Origin: Pseudomonadales bacterium
Lineage (GTDB): Bacteria; Pseudomonadota; Gammaproteobacteria; Pseudomonadales; Azotimanducaceae
NCBI GenBank assembly: GCA_007131295.1
Contig: SLQW01000184.1
Span: 1 to 35,866 of the forward strand
Length of the DNA stretch: 35,866 nt
Direction of reading: 5' to 3'
In this document: positions 14,356 to 22,741 of the stretch, piece after piece
Position numbering within the stretch: the stretch's first letter is position 1
Layout of the letters: the number at the start of each line of letters is the position of its first letter
Position numbers and translations under genes: made by a program
Notes under the pieces: model-generated
Database searches by the model: none
Told to the model about the DNA's origin: nothing
Seen by the model: the letters and a program-made list of their open reading frames with translations, nothing else

Positions 14356-16032
14356 TCAGAAGGTCTCTAAAATCGTGAAGCCGATGAGGAAGTCATCCAC
14401 GTCCGGCCCACCGGTACGCAAGGGTACCGCGACGTCGAGGTGAATGAGATTGCGCCCTGAGCCTCGGGTGTTGCCGATGCGCAGCCCGACACCCACGTTG
14501 GTCAGCCAGCCTGTGGTGGAGTCATTGGCGTCCCCAGGAAACCAGGCACGACCCACATCCAGAAACGCGGCCCCACCGATCAGCAGCAGCCGGAACGGAT
14601 TGGCGGTGGAAAACCAGCGCTCCTCCAGCCGCAGCAGCACGCTGCGGTCACCGCGCTGAAAGCGACTGGGATACCCGCGCAGGCCGTTGTGGCCGCCGAG
14701 CAGGAGCTGCCGGTCCTCTGTCAGGCTGCGGGTGTACACCCCCTCGAGGGAGGCGAAGAAGCCGAATTGCTCGTGATGGCGGAAATGCGTCTCTACCTGG
14801 ACGTGGGTCACAAGGTTTTCGCTCGACCCGCCATCGCGGAATGTGGCATCCACATCACCGCGCCACGACACGAACCAGCGATCGCTGAGCCGATGGGCGT
14901 TGCGCAGATCGGCGCGCAGCATGAAACGGGACGCGTCGGCGCCGAGCAGATCGGGCGCGTAGCCCAAGGTCACGCCGTAGCGCAGACCCAGATAAACGTC
15001 TGTCGGCCGCTGCAGGAAATCGAGCCTCAAGCCTGAGTCGAAGTCGTCCTCGATATATTCGTAGCGGAGATAGGGCCAGGTGCGACGGCGATCGTCGGCA
15101 ATTCTTTCCGGCTGCAACGGCCCGCTGGCTCGATCGAAGCGGAAATCCTCGAACTCGAACCCCAGACTCCAGCGCTGCACCGCACCTTCGAAGCGGCCGC
15201 TGGAGGCAGCCACGAACTGGCGCATGCGAATGTGCCGCTGCTCGAACCGCGCGAATCGCTCACCGGCATCGAACAAAGGCTGGTCGCGCTGATCGAACAG
15301 CCAGTCGAAGCCGTAGCTCAGCCGATCATCGAGGCTCCGGAATGGCCGGCGCAGATCGAGCTCCAGGCGACCACCATCGGACAGCTTCGCACCACTCAAG
15401 CCCAGTGCCATCGGGCCGCCGAAAAAGTAATCGTCGAAGAAGAAGAAACCGGGTCCCGAACGGTCGACGCCGTCGGTATAGAGAACACCGAGCCGTTCTC
15501 CGCGCCCGAACAGGTTCACTTCCTGAATGCCCACGCCCACGGCTGTGTCGCCACCGGCGCGATCGAGTTCGCCGGTTCCCACGAGGGACCAGACGTCGCG
15601 GGTCACGACGGTCACGTCCACGGTGTCGTTGCAGCGCTGTACCGGGACTACCCGCGCGTCGTAGAGCCAACGTCGCTCGCGCAGAATGCGTTCGGTTTCC
15701 CGCAGGGTTTCGGCGTTGTAGCGATCACCGGTTGCGAACTGCAGCTGCTCGAGCACGGTCTGCTCGCGGGTCAGGATGTGGAGTCGATTGGCGAGCCGGA
15801 ACAGCCAAATATCCTCGGCCGGGTCCGTCAGGTCGAAAATCTGCAGACGCTCGGTGCGGATCTCGCCGATCAAGAGCGGCTCGTCGAACTCGGGCGCAGC
15901 GGTGGCCGGCACCCGCTCGAAAGCACCGTGGTCGTCCAGCACGGCCGTCGTAAGGGGTTCGCAGACGGGCTCCGCGCCCAAATTGCTGGCGAGCAGCAGC
16001 GACACGACGAGACACAGCAAGCGACGCGGCAA
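14356..16032 (-). CDS. Omp85-superfamily outer-membrane barrel protein
   Basis: I place the start at a TTG (16032) because GGAG lies six bases upstream and the product then begins with a clean signal peptide, MPRRLLCLVVSLLLASNLGA, followed by EPVCEP. That gives 558 residues; an upstream in-frame TTG at 16077 is the alternative. After the signal, a POTRA-like region (about 45-150) includes NRLHILTREQTVLEQLQF and RILRERRWLYDARV. The remainder is beta-strand rich, with the barrel lock motif GLRGYPSRFQRGD, equivalent to the VRGF/Y of Omp85 proteins, and a C-terminal Phe. With only about one or two POTRA units it is neither BamA nor typical TamA; a transporter or surface-antigen role is inferred. 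It lies between the MFS and CoA-transferase genes. Confidence 0.85.
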   Translation of the reverse strand: MPRRLLCLVVSLLLASNLGAEPVCEPLTTAVLDDHGAFERVPATAAPEFDEPLLIGEIRTERLQIFDLTDPAEDIWLFRLANRLHILTREQTVLEQLQFATGDRYNAETLRETERILRERRWLYDARVVPVQRCNDTVDVTVVTRDVWSLVGTGELDRAGGDTAVGVGIQEVNLFGRGERLGVLYTDGVDRSGPGFFFFDDYFFGGPMALGLSGAKLSDGGRLELDLRRPFRSLDDRLSYGFDWLFDQRDQPLFDAGERFARFEQRHIRMRQFVAASSGRFEGAVQRWSLGFEFEDFRFDRASGPLQPERIADDRRRTWPYLRYEYIEDDFDSGLRLDFLQRPTDVYLGLRYGVTLGYAPDLLGADASRFMLRADLRNAHRLSDRWFVSWRGDVDATFRDGGSSENLVTHVQVETHFRHHEQFGFFASLEGVYTRSLTEDRQLLLGGHNGLRGYPSRFQRGDRSVLLRLEERWFSTANPFRLLLIGGAAFLDVGRAWFPGDANDSTTGWLTNVGVGLRIGNTRGSGRNLIHLDVAVPLRTGGPDVDDFLIGFTILETF

Positions 16033-16099
16033 AGCGAACTCCGGTGCATTGAGAGGGCAAGCTGCGAGTCTGAACAAGGCGGCGGCCGAGCGCCACCGA

Positions 16100-17422
16100 T
16101 CAGCGCGGAAACTCCGGGTCGTAACCGCGGTCGATCCGCCGTACCACCGGAAAGACCAGGGCGATCAGCGCCGTGAGCAGCGCCAGGAGAGCCGCACTGA
16201 CCAGGAGCGCGGTACCGATATCCACGGCCTCGGCAAGAAAGCTGATGGGCAGCACGCCAAGTGGCATGAGGCCCCAGATCAGCATGGTCACGCTCATGAC
16301 GCGGCCGCGCATCTCGGACGCAGCGCTGATCTGGATCAGACTCATGATCAGGGACATGAACATGGAGCTGGTAAATCCGGTGACGCCCGAGAGCACGATG
16401 GCCGTGGTGAGATCGGTGCTGCGGGCGAACAGGCCGCTCGCAAGCGCCCAGGCCAGGGCGAAGCCGAGCATCAGCCGACCCTTGCGGCGGGCCTCACCCA
16501 TGCGCGCAAGCAGCAGCGAGCCGGTGATGGCACCCACGCCCATGGCACCCATGAGCCAGCCGAGTGCGTCCGGCCCACCCCCCAGCGCGTCGGCATTGAA
16601 CGCCGGCATCAGAAACTGCATGGGCATACCGAAAAGCAGCGTGGCGAAGGCCACCAGAATCAACGCCCGCAGCTGGCGGTCTCTGATGATGTAACGCAGG
16701 CCTTCACCCACCTCGGCTGCCAAGCCGCCTCGCTCGCGCTCGCTCGGATGACCCGCGTGGTGGAGAAAGAGTGTGCTCACCGAAGCGATGCCATACAGCG
16801 CAGCGATGATGCAGAAGACGATACCGACGCCGAACACGGAGCCCGTATCACCGCCGGCAACCACCGCGATGATTACGCCGGCGGCGGCCGGGCCGAGCAC
16901 CCGGGACAGATTCATGCTGGCCGAGGACAGCGCCATGGCATTGAATATGCCGCGCTCGCCGACGATCTCCGGAATAATGGCCTGCCGGGACGGCATCGCC
17001 AGCGCCAGCACCGTACCGTTGAAAAGCCCGAAGGCGATGAAGTGCCAGAACTCAATGTTGCTCGACAGGATGATGGCGGCAAGCAGCACCGTGGAGACAC
17101 AGTTCAGCCCCTGGGCGGTCACCATGATGGACTTCTTCGTCGCCCGATCGGCTAGCGCCCCGCCGAGCAGAGAAAACACCACGGTGGGCGCGAGGAACGC
17201 GATCATCACCCAGGCCAGCTTCACCGCCGATCCGGTCATGGCGTAGACCAGCCAGCCACGCGCAACCACGGACATCTGCATGGCGAAGGTGGCGCCGAGA
17301 TTGGCCAGCCAGAGTAGCCGGTAATCGCGAATGGCCAGAGACTGGAACATGCCGGCCCGGCCGATGGTGTGCGCCCGTTGCGGGTCGGTTCTGTTCGAGT
17401 AATGCCGCACACTGTTTCTCAT
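16100..17422 (-). CDS. MFS transporter, 12 TM (EntS/MFS_3-like)
   Basis: The 440-residue protein has about twelve hydrophobic segments and a conserved motif A between TM2 and TM3, GGALADRATKK. The opening FQSLAIRDYRLLWLANLGATFAMQM resembles the MFS_3 / enterobactin-exporter-like group, which export small molecules by proton antiport. The substrate cannot be inferred. The cytoplasmic loop between halves contains HHAGHPSERERGG. The annotated start ATG at 17422 lacks a strong ribosome site; an ATG at 17350 (MFQSL) is an alternative that fits family N-termini better. It is the first gene of a minus-strand run into the Omp85-like gene (67-bp gap), and diverges from the lipoprotein gene at 17542. 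Confidence 0.88.
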   Translation of the reverse strand: MRNSVRHYSNRTDPQRAHTIGRAGMFQSLAIRDYRLLWLANLGATFAMQMSVVARGWLVYAMTGSAVKLAWVMIAFLAPTVVFSLLGGALADRATKKSIMVTAQGLNCVSTVLLAAIILSSNIEFWHFIAFGLFNGTVLALAMPSRQAIIPEIVGERGIFNAMALSSASMNLSRVLGPAAAGVIIAVVAGGDTGSVFGVGIVFCIIAALYGIASVSTLFLHHAGHPSERERGGLAAEVGEGLRYIIRDRQLRALILVAFATLLFGMPMQFLMPAFNADALGGGPDALGWLMGAMGVGAITGSLLLARMGEARRKGRLMLGFALAWALASGLFARSTDLTTAIVLSGVTGFTSSMFMSLIMSLIQISAASEMRGRVMSVTMLIWGLMPLGVLPISFLAEAVDIGTALLVSAALLALLTALIALVFPVVRRIDRGYDPEFPR

Positions 17423-17541
17423 CGCGAGCCAACCGGTGCTTATGGCACAAAGCGCAGAGTGCCGCCAAGGGGGAATTGAGCATTGTGGACTCCGGTTGAC
17501 TCGAGTCGGGGTCGGGGGCAGGCTCCTAAGCAGGAGGTCCG

Positions 17542-18174
17542 ATGAGCGACATGCGCCGGATACTGCCGATCCTGATGCTCTTCAGCGGTTTTGTCCTGGC
17601 CGGTTGCGCCAGCGAACCGGCCCCGCAGCAGGGTCCCGACATCACAGATCAGCGGGTCTTGCTCGTGGGTTTCAGTCCCAATGAGCAGGTTCGCCTGGCG
17701 TTTGAAAATCAGCTCTACGAGGCGCTCAGAGAGCGGGACGTCGAATCTGTTCAAAGCCATCGCCTCATTCCCAGTTATGCGGCCATCGAACATGCCACCA
17801 TCCTCGCCACGGCTGCGGACACCGAAGCCAACCTGATCCTCATGGTGCGCCGGCTCGCAATCGCCGCCGACGATTCGGGAACCCGCGTGCCGCGCGACAT
17901 GGACGCCGCCAATCGAGCCTATCGAACCCTGCAGAGCTTTCTCGCCAGCGCGGATCAGCGACCCGCAACGCCACCACCACCGAGCCGCCAGGTCGTCGAA
18001 GTCTATGGCTACGCCCTCGAACGCACGGGCGCACGCCTGATCTGGAGCGGTTATTCGTGGGTGGACTTCGACGGCGATCTCGACCGAGCGATCGGCGAGA
18101 CAGCAGAACTCATCGCCAACAACATGGCGCAGAGCCGGGATGCGGTGCGCGCCACTCGAGGAGTGCCGCCATGA
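17542..18174 (+). CDS. lipoprotein of unknown function
   Basis: The product is a 210-residue exported protein with a signal peptide and lipobox LAGC, giving lipidated Cys22 followed by Ala, so the outer membrane is the likely site. The mature part has an alpha/beta pattern: a strand DQRVLLVGFSP, a helix with AFENQLYEALRERDVE, a second strand region ending NLILMVRRLAI, and a C-terminal strand-helix VVEVYGYALERTGARLIWSGYS. This resembles the many small Gram-negative lipoproteins that share a GNA1162/DUF4136-like fold, but I do not recognise a named family. AGGAGG lies four bases upstream of the ATG. Its stop overlaps the ATG of the amidohydrolase (ATGA), so the two products may act together at the envelope. 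Confidence 0.8.
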   Translation: MSDMRRILPILMLFSGFVLAGCASEPAPQQGPDITDQRVLLVGFSPNEQVRLAFENQLYEALRERDVESVQSHRLIPSYAAIEHATILATAADTEANLILMVRRLAIAADDSGTRVPRDMDAANRAYRTLQSFLASADQRPATPPPPSRQVVEVYGYALERTGARLIWSGYSWVDFDGDLDRAIGETAELIANNMAQSRDAVRATRGVPP

Positions 18175-19640
18175 AAAATCGGGATGCGGATCCGGACGGC
18201 CTGCGCCTGCCCATCAAGCTCGATTCCACCTCCAACGGCGAATTCGTGCCCGTACCACTCGATGCAGCCGGACGCTATGCGAACCGACTGGCGCGGGAGA
18301 TGACCGCAGCCGCGGCCAAACGTGTCGGCCAAAGCAGGCGCCGTTTCCTCGTTTCGAGCTGCGGGGCCGCAGCCACGCTGCTCGCTTTCAATGCTGCACA
18401 AGCTGCGGCCGGACGTAGCGGTGGCTACTTCGATCTGCCCGCGGACGCCGCCTTCGACGGTCAGCTGGCCAGTGCCAGCCTCGATGGCAACGAGTTCATC
18501 TTTGATGTGCAGGGCCACTACGTCGATCCCACCGGCGCCTGGCTGAAGCACGTCCCCGCAGGTGCACGCCCCTTCGCCATGATGCCCAAGGCCGCGGACT
18601 GCCCGAGCGAACCGGAACGGGCCTATCTGGAATGCCTCGGACCCGACGAGTTCATCAAGGATGTGTTCCTCGACTCGGACACCGACCTCATGGTGCTGTC
18701 GTTCGTCCCGTCGCGATCCGACGCGGAGCCCGTCACCATCGAATCCGCCGACGCGGTTCGGCGCATCGTCGACGAACTCGAAGGCAGTCAGCGTCTGCTG
18801 CTGCACGGGCGCGTCAATCCGAATCAGGACAGCGACGTGGAGGCCATGGACGAGCTGGCGGAACGCTGGGGCGTGTCCGCATGGAAGACATACACCCAGT
18901 GGGGGCCGGACGGGAACGGCTTCTGGATGGACGATGAGGACACAGGTATTCCCTTCGTGGAAAAGGCCCGCGACCTGGGCGTCAAGGTCATCTGCATCCA
19001 CAAGGGCCTACCCTTTGGCCCGCAGTCCTATGAGCACAGCCAGTGCCACGATATCGGTCGCATCGCCAAGATGTATCCCGACGTCACGTTCATGATCTAC
19101 CACTCCGGCTACGTCGTCGACCAACCCGAACGAGCCTTTGCGCCCGGCGCGGGCAAGGACGGCATCGATACGCTGATCCAGTCCCTCGTGGACAACGACA
19201 TCGGTCCCGGCAGCAACGTCTATGCAGAGCTCGGCAGCACCTGGCGCTTCCTGATGCGTGATCCGGACAGCGCGGCTCACTCCCTGGGCAAGCTGTTGAA
19301 GTACGTCGGTGAGGACAACGTACTCTGGGGCACCGACTCGATCTGGTACGGCTCACCCCAGGATCAGATTCAGGCCTTCCGGACCTTCCAGATCGCGCCC
19401 GAACTGCAGGAACGTTACGGCTATCCCGCCATCACACCGGAGATCCGCGCCAAGGTCTTCGGCCTGAGTGCGGTGAAGCCCTATGGCATCAGCGCCGAGG
19501 AACTGCGCCTGCATACTCGGGGTGACGCCATGGCGCAGCGGCGCGAGAACTATCGCGAGACCCCGAATCCCCACTTCCGTACCTACGGACCCAAGACCCG
19601 GCGGGAGTTCTTCAACCTGCTAAGCCTCGGTGACGTTTGA
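18171..19640 (+). CDS. Tat-exported amidohydrolase (Amidohydrolase_2 family)
   Basis: The protein has 489 residues from the ATG at 18171, which overlaps the lipoprotein stop and has GAGGAG upstream. A Tat signal lies unusually far in: SRRRFLVSS at 55-63 followed by a hydrophobic stretch to about residue 79, after a 54-residue N-region. The catalytic part is a TIM-barrel amidohydrolase. Its first strand carries FDVQGHYVDP in place of the usual HxH; later metal or active-site residues are likely the His in VICIHKG, the His in MIYHSGY and the Asp in WGTDSIWYG. Such enzymes are often decarboxylases or hydrolases of cyclic acids; the substrate is unknown. A folded, metal-loaded enzyme explains Tat export. 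It overlaps hinT by one base. Confidence 0.85.
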   Translation: MKNRDADPDGLRLPIKLDSTSNGEFVPVPLDAAGRYANRLAREMTAAAAKRVGQSRRRFLVSSCGAAATLLAFNAAQAAAGRSGGYFDLPADAAFDGQLASASLDGNEFIFDVQGHYVDPTGAWLKHVPAGARPFAMMPKAADCPSEPERAYLECLGPDEFIKDVFLDSDTDLMVLSFVPSRSDAEPVTIESADAVRRIVDELEGSQRLLLHGRVNPNQDSDVEAMDELAERWGVSAWKTYTQWGPDGNGFWMDDEDTGIPFVEKARDLGVKVICIHKGLPFGPQSYEHSQCHDIGRIAKMYPDVTFMIYHSGYVVDQPERAFAPGAGKDGIDTLIQSLVDNDIGPGSNVYAELGSTWRFLMRDPDSAAHSLGKLLKYVGEDNVLWGTDSIWYGSPQDQIQAFRTFQIAPELQERYGYPAITPEIRAKVFGLSAVKPYGISAEELRLHTRGDAMAQRRENYRETPNPHFRTYGPKTRREFFNLLSLGDV

Positions 19641-19978
19641 TGCAGACGATCTTCGGCAAGATCATCCGCGGCGAAATTCCTGCCGACGTCGTCTACGAGG
19701 ACAATCATGTGCTCGCGTTCAAGGACGTGAATCCCCAGGCGCCGGTGCACATCCTCATCATCCCGAAGCAGGAAGAGATTCCGACCTTGAACGACGCCGA
19801 GCCGAGACATCAGGAACTGCTCGGTCACATGCTGCTCACCGCGAGCAAGATCGCGACCGACAAGGGCATCGCGGAGTCCGGCTACCGCCTGATCATGAAC
19901 TGCAATGCGGAAGGCGGGCAGACGGTGTTTCACCTGCATCTGCATCTGCTAGGCGGCCGCCAGATGACCGGGTTCTGA
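19640..19978 (+). CDS. hinT: HIT-family protein (HinT-like)
   Basis: The product is a 112-residue histidine-triad protein of the Hint branch, which hydrolyses adenosine phosphoramidates and other AMP conjugates as a cytoplasmic dimer. The triad is FHLHLHLLGG near the C-terminus, with His98, His100 and His102. The N-terminus has the family opening TIFGKIIRGEIPADVVYED and the central VNPQAPVHILIIPK. The ATG at 19640 shares a base with the preceding TGA (TGATG), so it should be translated by coupling; a TTG one codon earlier is unlikely. HinT sitting behind a Tat-exported amidohydrolase is not a linkage I recognise. Confidence 0.95.
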   Translation: MQTIFGKIIRGEIPADVVYEDNHVLAFKDVNPQAPVHILIIPKQEEIPTLNDAEPRHQELLGHMLLTASKIATDKGIAESGYRLIMNCNAEGGQTVFHLHLHLLGGRQMTGF

Positions 19979-20005
19979 AACAACAACCTCGATAGTGTTC
20001 GACGC

Positions 20006-20024
20006 GCCTGCGCTGCACGCAGGC
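20006..20024 (+). terminator. stem-loop after hinT
   Basis: A perfect 7-bp stem GCCTGCG / CGCAGGC with a five-base loop lies 28 bases after the hinT stop. The position fits a terminator for the 17542-19978 operon, but no T-run follows, so factor-independent termination is uncertain. Confidence 0.4.
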
Positions 20025-20284
20025 ACGCCTTCCCACAAAGTGCTTGCTCCGATCAAGAACTACAGAACGTCAATTCTGTGTGGGAGAGTACCTCCCGCAG
20101 GGAGGCGCTGTTGCCGGCCATCCCCTGCGGGCACCCTCCGGGCACACTTCGTGCGACGCGATTCGATCCAGCCGAATTGCGCCCAGAACATCGTCTTCGT
20201 TCGAGGGATGCGGCCGAGCAGAAGATGAACGCCGCTCATGCAGACATGCCAACGCGACGGCTAGGCGCAAGCGCGGGCGCCGGC
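20025..20284. other. noncoding stretch with clustered stem-loops
   Basis: No convincing gene lies here; short open frames have no start signal or recognisable product. Two small perfect stem-loops are visible: ACAGAA / TTCTGT at 20062-20079 and CCTCCC / GGGAGG at 20091-20105. Other GC-rich inverted segments follow near 20130-20160. It may hold a small RNA or just the end of one transcript and the start of the next. Confidence 0.35.
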
Positions 20285-20290
20285 TAGAAT
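20285..20290 (+). promoter_or_regulatory. probable -10 element for riboswitch-btuB transcript
   Basis: TAGAAT matches the -10 consensus at five of six bases and would start transcription near 20297, about ten bases before the riboswitch core. No good -35 hexamer is seen at 17 bases. Confidence 0.4.
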
Positions 20291-20306
20291 CTTGCGCTCA
20301 CCACGC

Positions 20307-20502
20307 CGCGGTGCCGCCCACGCAGGGGCGGATAATCGGGAAGTCGGTCGAAAGCCGACGCTGCCCCCGCAACGGTAGGCGAGAAGGTTCGATCATTCAG
20401 CCACTGCCACAGCAGAAGCGGTTTCGACCGCGCCCTGCGAAGGTGGGAAGGCATCGAACCCGGAGCGAAGCTCCCGCTCGCGAGCCCGGAGACCGGCCCG
20501 GC
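20307..20502 (+). ncRNA. cobalamin riboswitch
   Basis: The core elements of the adenosylcobalamin/cobalamin aptamer appear in order. CGGTGCC opens at 20309; ATAATCGGGAAGTCGG follows at about 20332; then CCGACGCTGCCCCCGC at about 20355 and the B12 box GCCACTG at 20400-20406. GGTGGGAAGGC lies at about 20442, and GCGAGCCCGGAGACCGGCC closes the element at about 20480-20498. Spacing between elements is normal for the family, with a variable arm between the B12 box and GGGAAGG. It lies about 130 bases upstream of the btuB-like ATG, so it should lower expression of the receptor when B12 is plentiful. The downstream leader has C-rich blocks (near 20550 and 20576) that could pair with the GGGAG ribosome site, which would fit translational control as in Escherichia coli btuB; I did not fold it. 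Confidence 0.93.
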
Positions 20503-20633
20503 GTGTCATCCAGTGCGCGCGGTGGGCGGCACGAGGGTGTCTCAGGGTCGGATCAAGCCCGCTCCCTGTGCACCGTCTCCCCCATGCGCCCATAGCGGTC
20601 GGTGCGGGGGGCGCCGGCCGGGAGTTCTGCATC

Positions 20634-22577
20634 ATGTCCCTGCACCGGCTCATCCGCCCGCTGTCTGCGGCTGCGGTCCTGTTGTCTTCATCCGTATTTG
20701 CCCAAGAGCACGACGACTCGCGCGCCGAGCGCATCGAGAACCTCGTCGTACTTGGCAGCCGACTGCCCATTCCGCCTGCTGAACTTCCGGGCAGCGCACA
20801 GACGCTCTCCAGCGACGACCTGCGCGACGCCGAGGCGGCCTTCGCCACTGATCTCCTGCGCACCCTGCCGACCACGGCCATCTCCCGCAGCGGCGGCCCC
20901 GGAACCCTGACCCAAATGCGCATTCGCGGCTCGGAGGCGGACCACGTCCAGGTCCGCATCGACGGCTTCAAGGTCAACGATCCCGCCATCGGTTCAGCCT
21001 ACGACTTCGCCCACGTGCGCGGACCCACGGTGGAGGCAATCGAGCTTCTACCTGGCCCCAGCGGCGCTTTGTGGGGCAGTGACGCGGTTGCCGGCGCCAT
21101 CCACCTGCGGACCCCGCTAATCGACGGCCTCGAGCTGCGCGCGGGTATCGGCAGCCGGCGCACGCGGGAAGTGACGATCGGCGCGGGCAGACTCGGTGAT
21201 CGTGGCGATGTCAGTATCGTCGCTGACCACTACGACACCCGCGGCGAGAACATCTCCGCAGACCGCGGTGATCCGGACGGTGACCCGGACGGCTACACGA
21301 TCACGACCGTCAATCTACGGGGTGCGGTCGACCTCACCCCCGAATTGAGGCTGTCCGGGACCGTGCGCGGCTTCGACGCGTCGGTGGAATTCGATCCAGC
21401 GCCCGCGCCGGACTTCGTGCCAGCTGACGGCGACCAGGAGTCGAAGATCCGCCGGGTGCTATCCGGGGTCCACCTGGACTGGTCGCCCGATGAAGCCTGG
21501 CAACACCGCCTCACCCTCGAAGCGCTAGGTTCCCGGCACAAAGATTTCGCAGACGGCAGTGCCACCGATCTACGCGCCGGCCGCCGCTTCCGTGCCAGTG
21601 CTCAGTCCGCGCACACGTTCGCGGCCCTGCTGCCTGGCACCCAGCAGGTCGTGGTCGCGCTGGAAGCCGAGCGTGAGCACTTCCGCCAGCGCGGCATGGC
21701 GACGGCCTTCGGCGATCCCAATCAGAACCAGAGTCTCGATCACCGCTCCGGGCTCCTCGAATGGCGTGCCCACCCCGATGAAGCGTGGCACCTGATGGCT
21801 GCGGTGCGCCGGGACTGGAACAGTGACTTCGCGAACGCCACGACCTGGCGTACGGGCGTGCGCACCAACCTGCCCGCAGAGCTCGGGTCGCTCTGGATCA
21901 GCTACGCCACAGCAGTGAAGAATCCTGTATTCACCGAGCGGTTCGGCTTCACACCCGACACCTTTATCGGGAACCCGAATTTGCAACCGGAACGGTCCAG
22001 GGGCGTTGAGATCGGCTGGACGCGCGCATTCCTGGACGAACGCGCCGATCTGGAACTGGTCTGGCATCGGGCACGCCTGGAGAAGGAGATCGATGGCTTC
22101 GTCTTCGATCCGGCAAGCGGCCTGTTCACGGCCCGCAACCGGGATCGCAACAGCCGCCGTGAAGGCGTCGAAGCGCGCCTCACGCTGCGGCCGGACGCTG
22201 CCACCGCTGTGACCGCCCGCTATGCGTGGCTCGACGCCACGGAGCCGGAAAACGACACTCAGGTCCGGGAATTGCGACGGCCCCGCCACAATGCTGCTTT
22301 GAGTCTGACTCGCGATTTCCTCGAGGCACGCCTGCGCCTGCGTACAGACGTGGTCTGGACAGGCAAACGCGACGACCTGTCGTTCGCAACCTTCCCCGCT
22401 ACACGACTGTCGCTGGACGACTACGTGCTCATTCACGCGGCTGCGACCTGGCAGGCAGGCCCCCGCTTGGAACTGTTCCTGCGCGGGGACAATCTCGGCA
22501 ACGAGCGTTATCAGGACGTTTTCGGTTATGCGACGCCGGGCCGTCAGGTCCACGCTGGCTTCCGCCTGCGCCCCTGA
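20634..22577 (+). CDS. btuB: TonB-dependent vitamin B12 receptor (BtuB-like)
   Basis: The protein has 647 residues from the ATG at 20634, chosen because GGGAG lies nine bases upstream and a signal peptide follows, ending near SSSVFA/QEHDD. A TonB-box-like ENLVVLGSR lies at 36-43. The plug domain runs to about 165, with QMRIRGSEADHVQVRIDG, VEAIELLPGPSGALWGSDAVAG and AIHLRTP. The rest is a 22-stranded barrel. An Asp-rich loop DPDGDPDG at 213-220 recalls the calcium-binding loops of BtuB. The usual TonB-receptor ending is present except that the last residue is Pro rather than Phe or Trp. Assignment to B12 rests mainly on the cobalamin riboswitch in its leader plus a BtuB-like length; no btuCDF or tonB genes are in the window. 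Confidence 0.9.
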   Translation: MSLHRLIRPLSAAAVLLSSSVFAQEHDDSRAERIENLVVLGSRLPIPPAELPGSAQTLSSDDLRDAEAAFATDLLRTLPTTAISRSGGPGTLTQMRIRGSEADHVQVRIDGFKVNDPAIGSAYDFAHVRGPTVEAIELLPGPSGALWGSDAVAGAIHLRTPLIDGLELRAGIGSRRTREVTIGAGRLGDRGDVSIVADHYDTRGENISADRGDPDGDPDGYTITTVNLRGAVDLTPELRLSGTVRGFDASVEFDPAPAPDFVPADGDQESKIRRVLSGVHLDWSPDEAWQHRLTLEALGSRHKDFADGSATDLRAGRRFRASAQSAHTFAALLPGTQQVVVALEAEREHFRQRGMATAFGDPNQNQSLDHRSGLLEWRAHPDEAWHLMAAVRRDWNSDFANATTWRTGVRTNLPAELGSLWISYATAVKNPVFTERFGFTPDTFIGNPNLQPERSRGVEIGWTRAFLDERADLELVWHRARLEKEIDGFVFDPASGLFTARNRDRNSRREGVEARLTLRPDAATAVTARYAWLDATEPENDTQVRELRRPRHNAALSLTRDFLEARLRLRTDVVWTGKRDDLSFATFPATRLSLDDYVLIHAAATWQAGPRLELFLRGDNLGNERYQDVFGYATPGRQVHAGFRLRP

Positions 22578-22580
22578 ACA

Positions 22581-22623
22581 GCTGGCGATCGGACCCGGCA
22601 GGCCGTCGGGCCCGATCGCCAGC
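22581..22623 (+). terminator. 12-bp inverted repeat after btuB
   Basis: A perfect 12-bp stem, GCTGGCGATCGG (22581-22592) against CCGATCGCCAGC (22612-22623), encloses an inner CCCG/CGGG pairing. It begins three bases after the btuB stop and no T-run follows. A terminator or 3'-end-stabilising hairpin is most likely. Confidence 0.6.
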
Positions 22624-22741
22624 GAGCTCGAGCCAGCCACGGTTCCCCTGCGCTCCGTGCTGGCCGTTTACGATGCGCTAAAGCTTTGCCGTTCGCGGCC
22701 GACAACGATGACATGCAGGCGTTATCGAGGTAGGTCAAGGC

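Noticed and set aside
15232-17155. two long plus-strand frames (314 and 459 residues)
   Set aside because: Both are antisense to the Omp85-like and MFS genes and are Gln/His/Arg rich with no signal.
17498-17507. 10-bp palindrome GACTCGAGTC between MFS and lipoprotein genes
   Set aside because: It could be an operator for the divergent genes, but the flanks are not symmetric and 10-bp palindromes occur by chance in a window this size.
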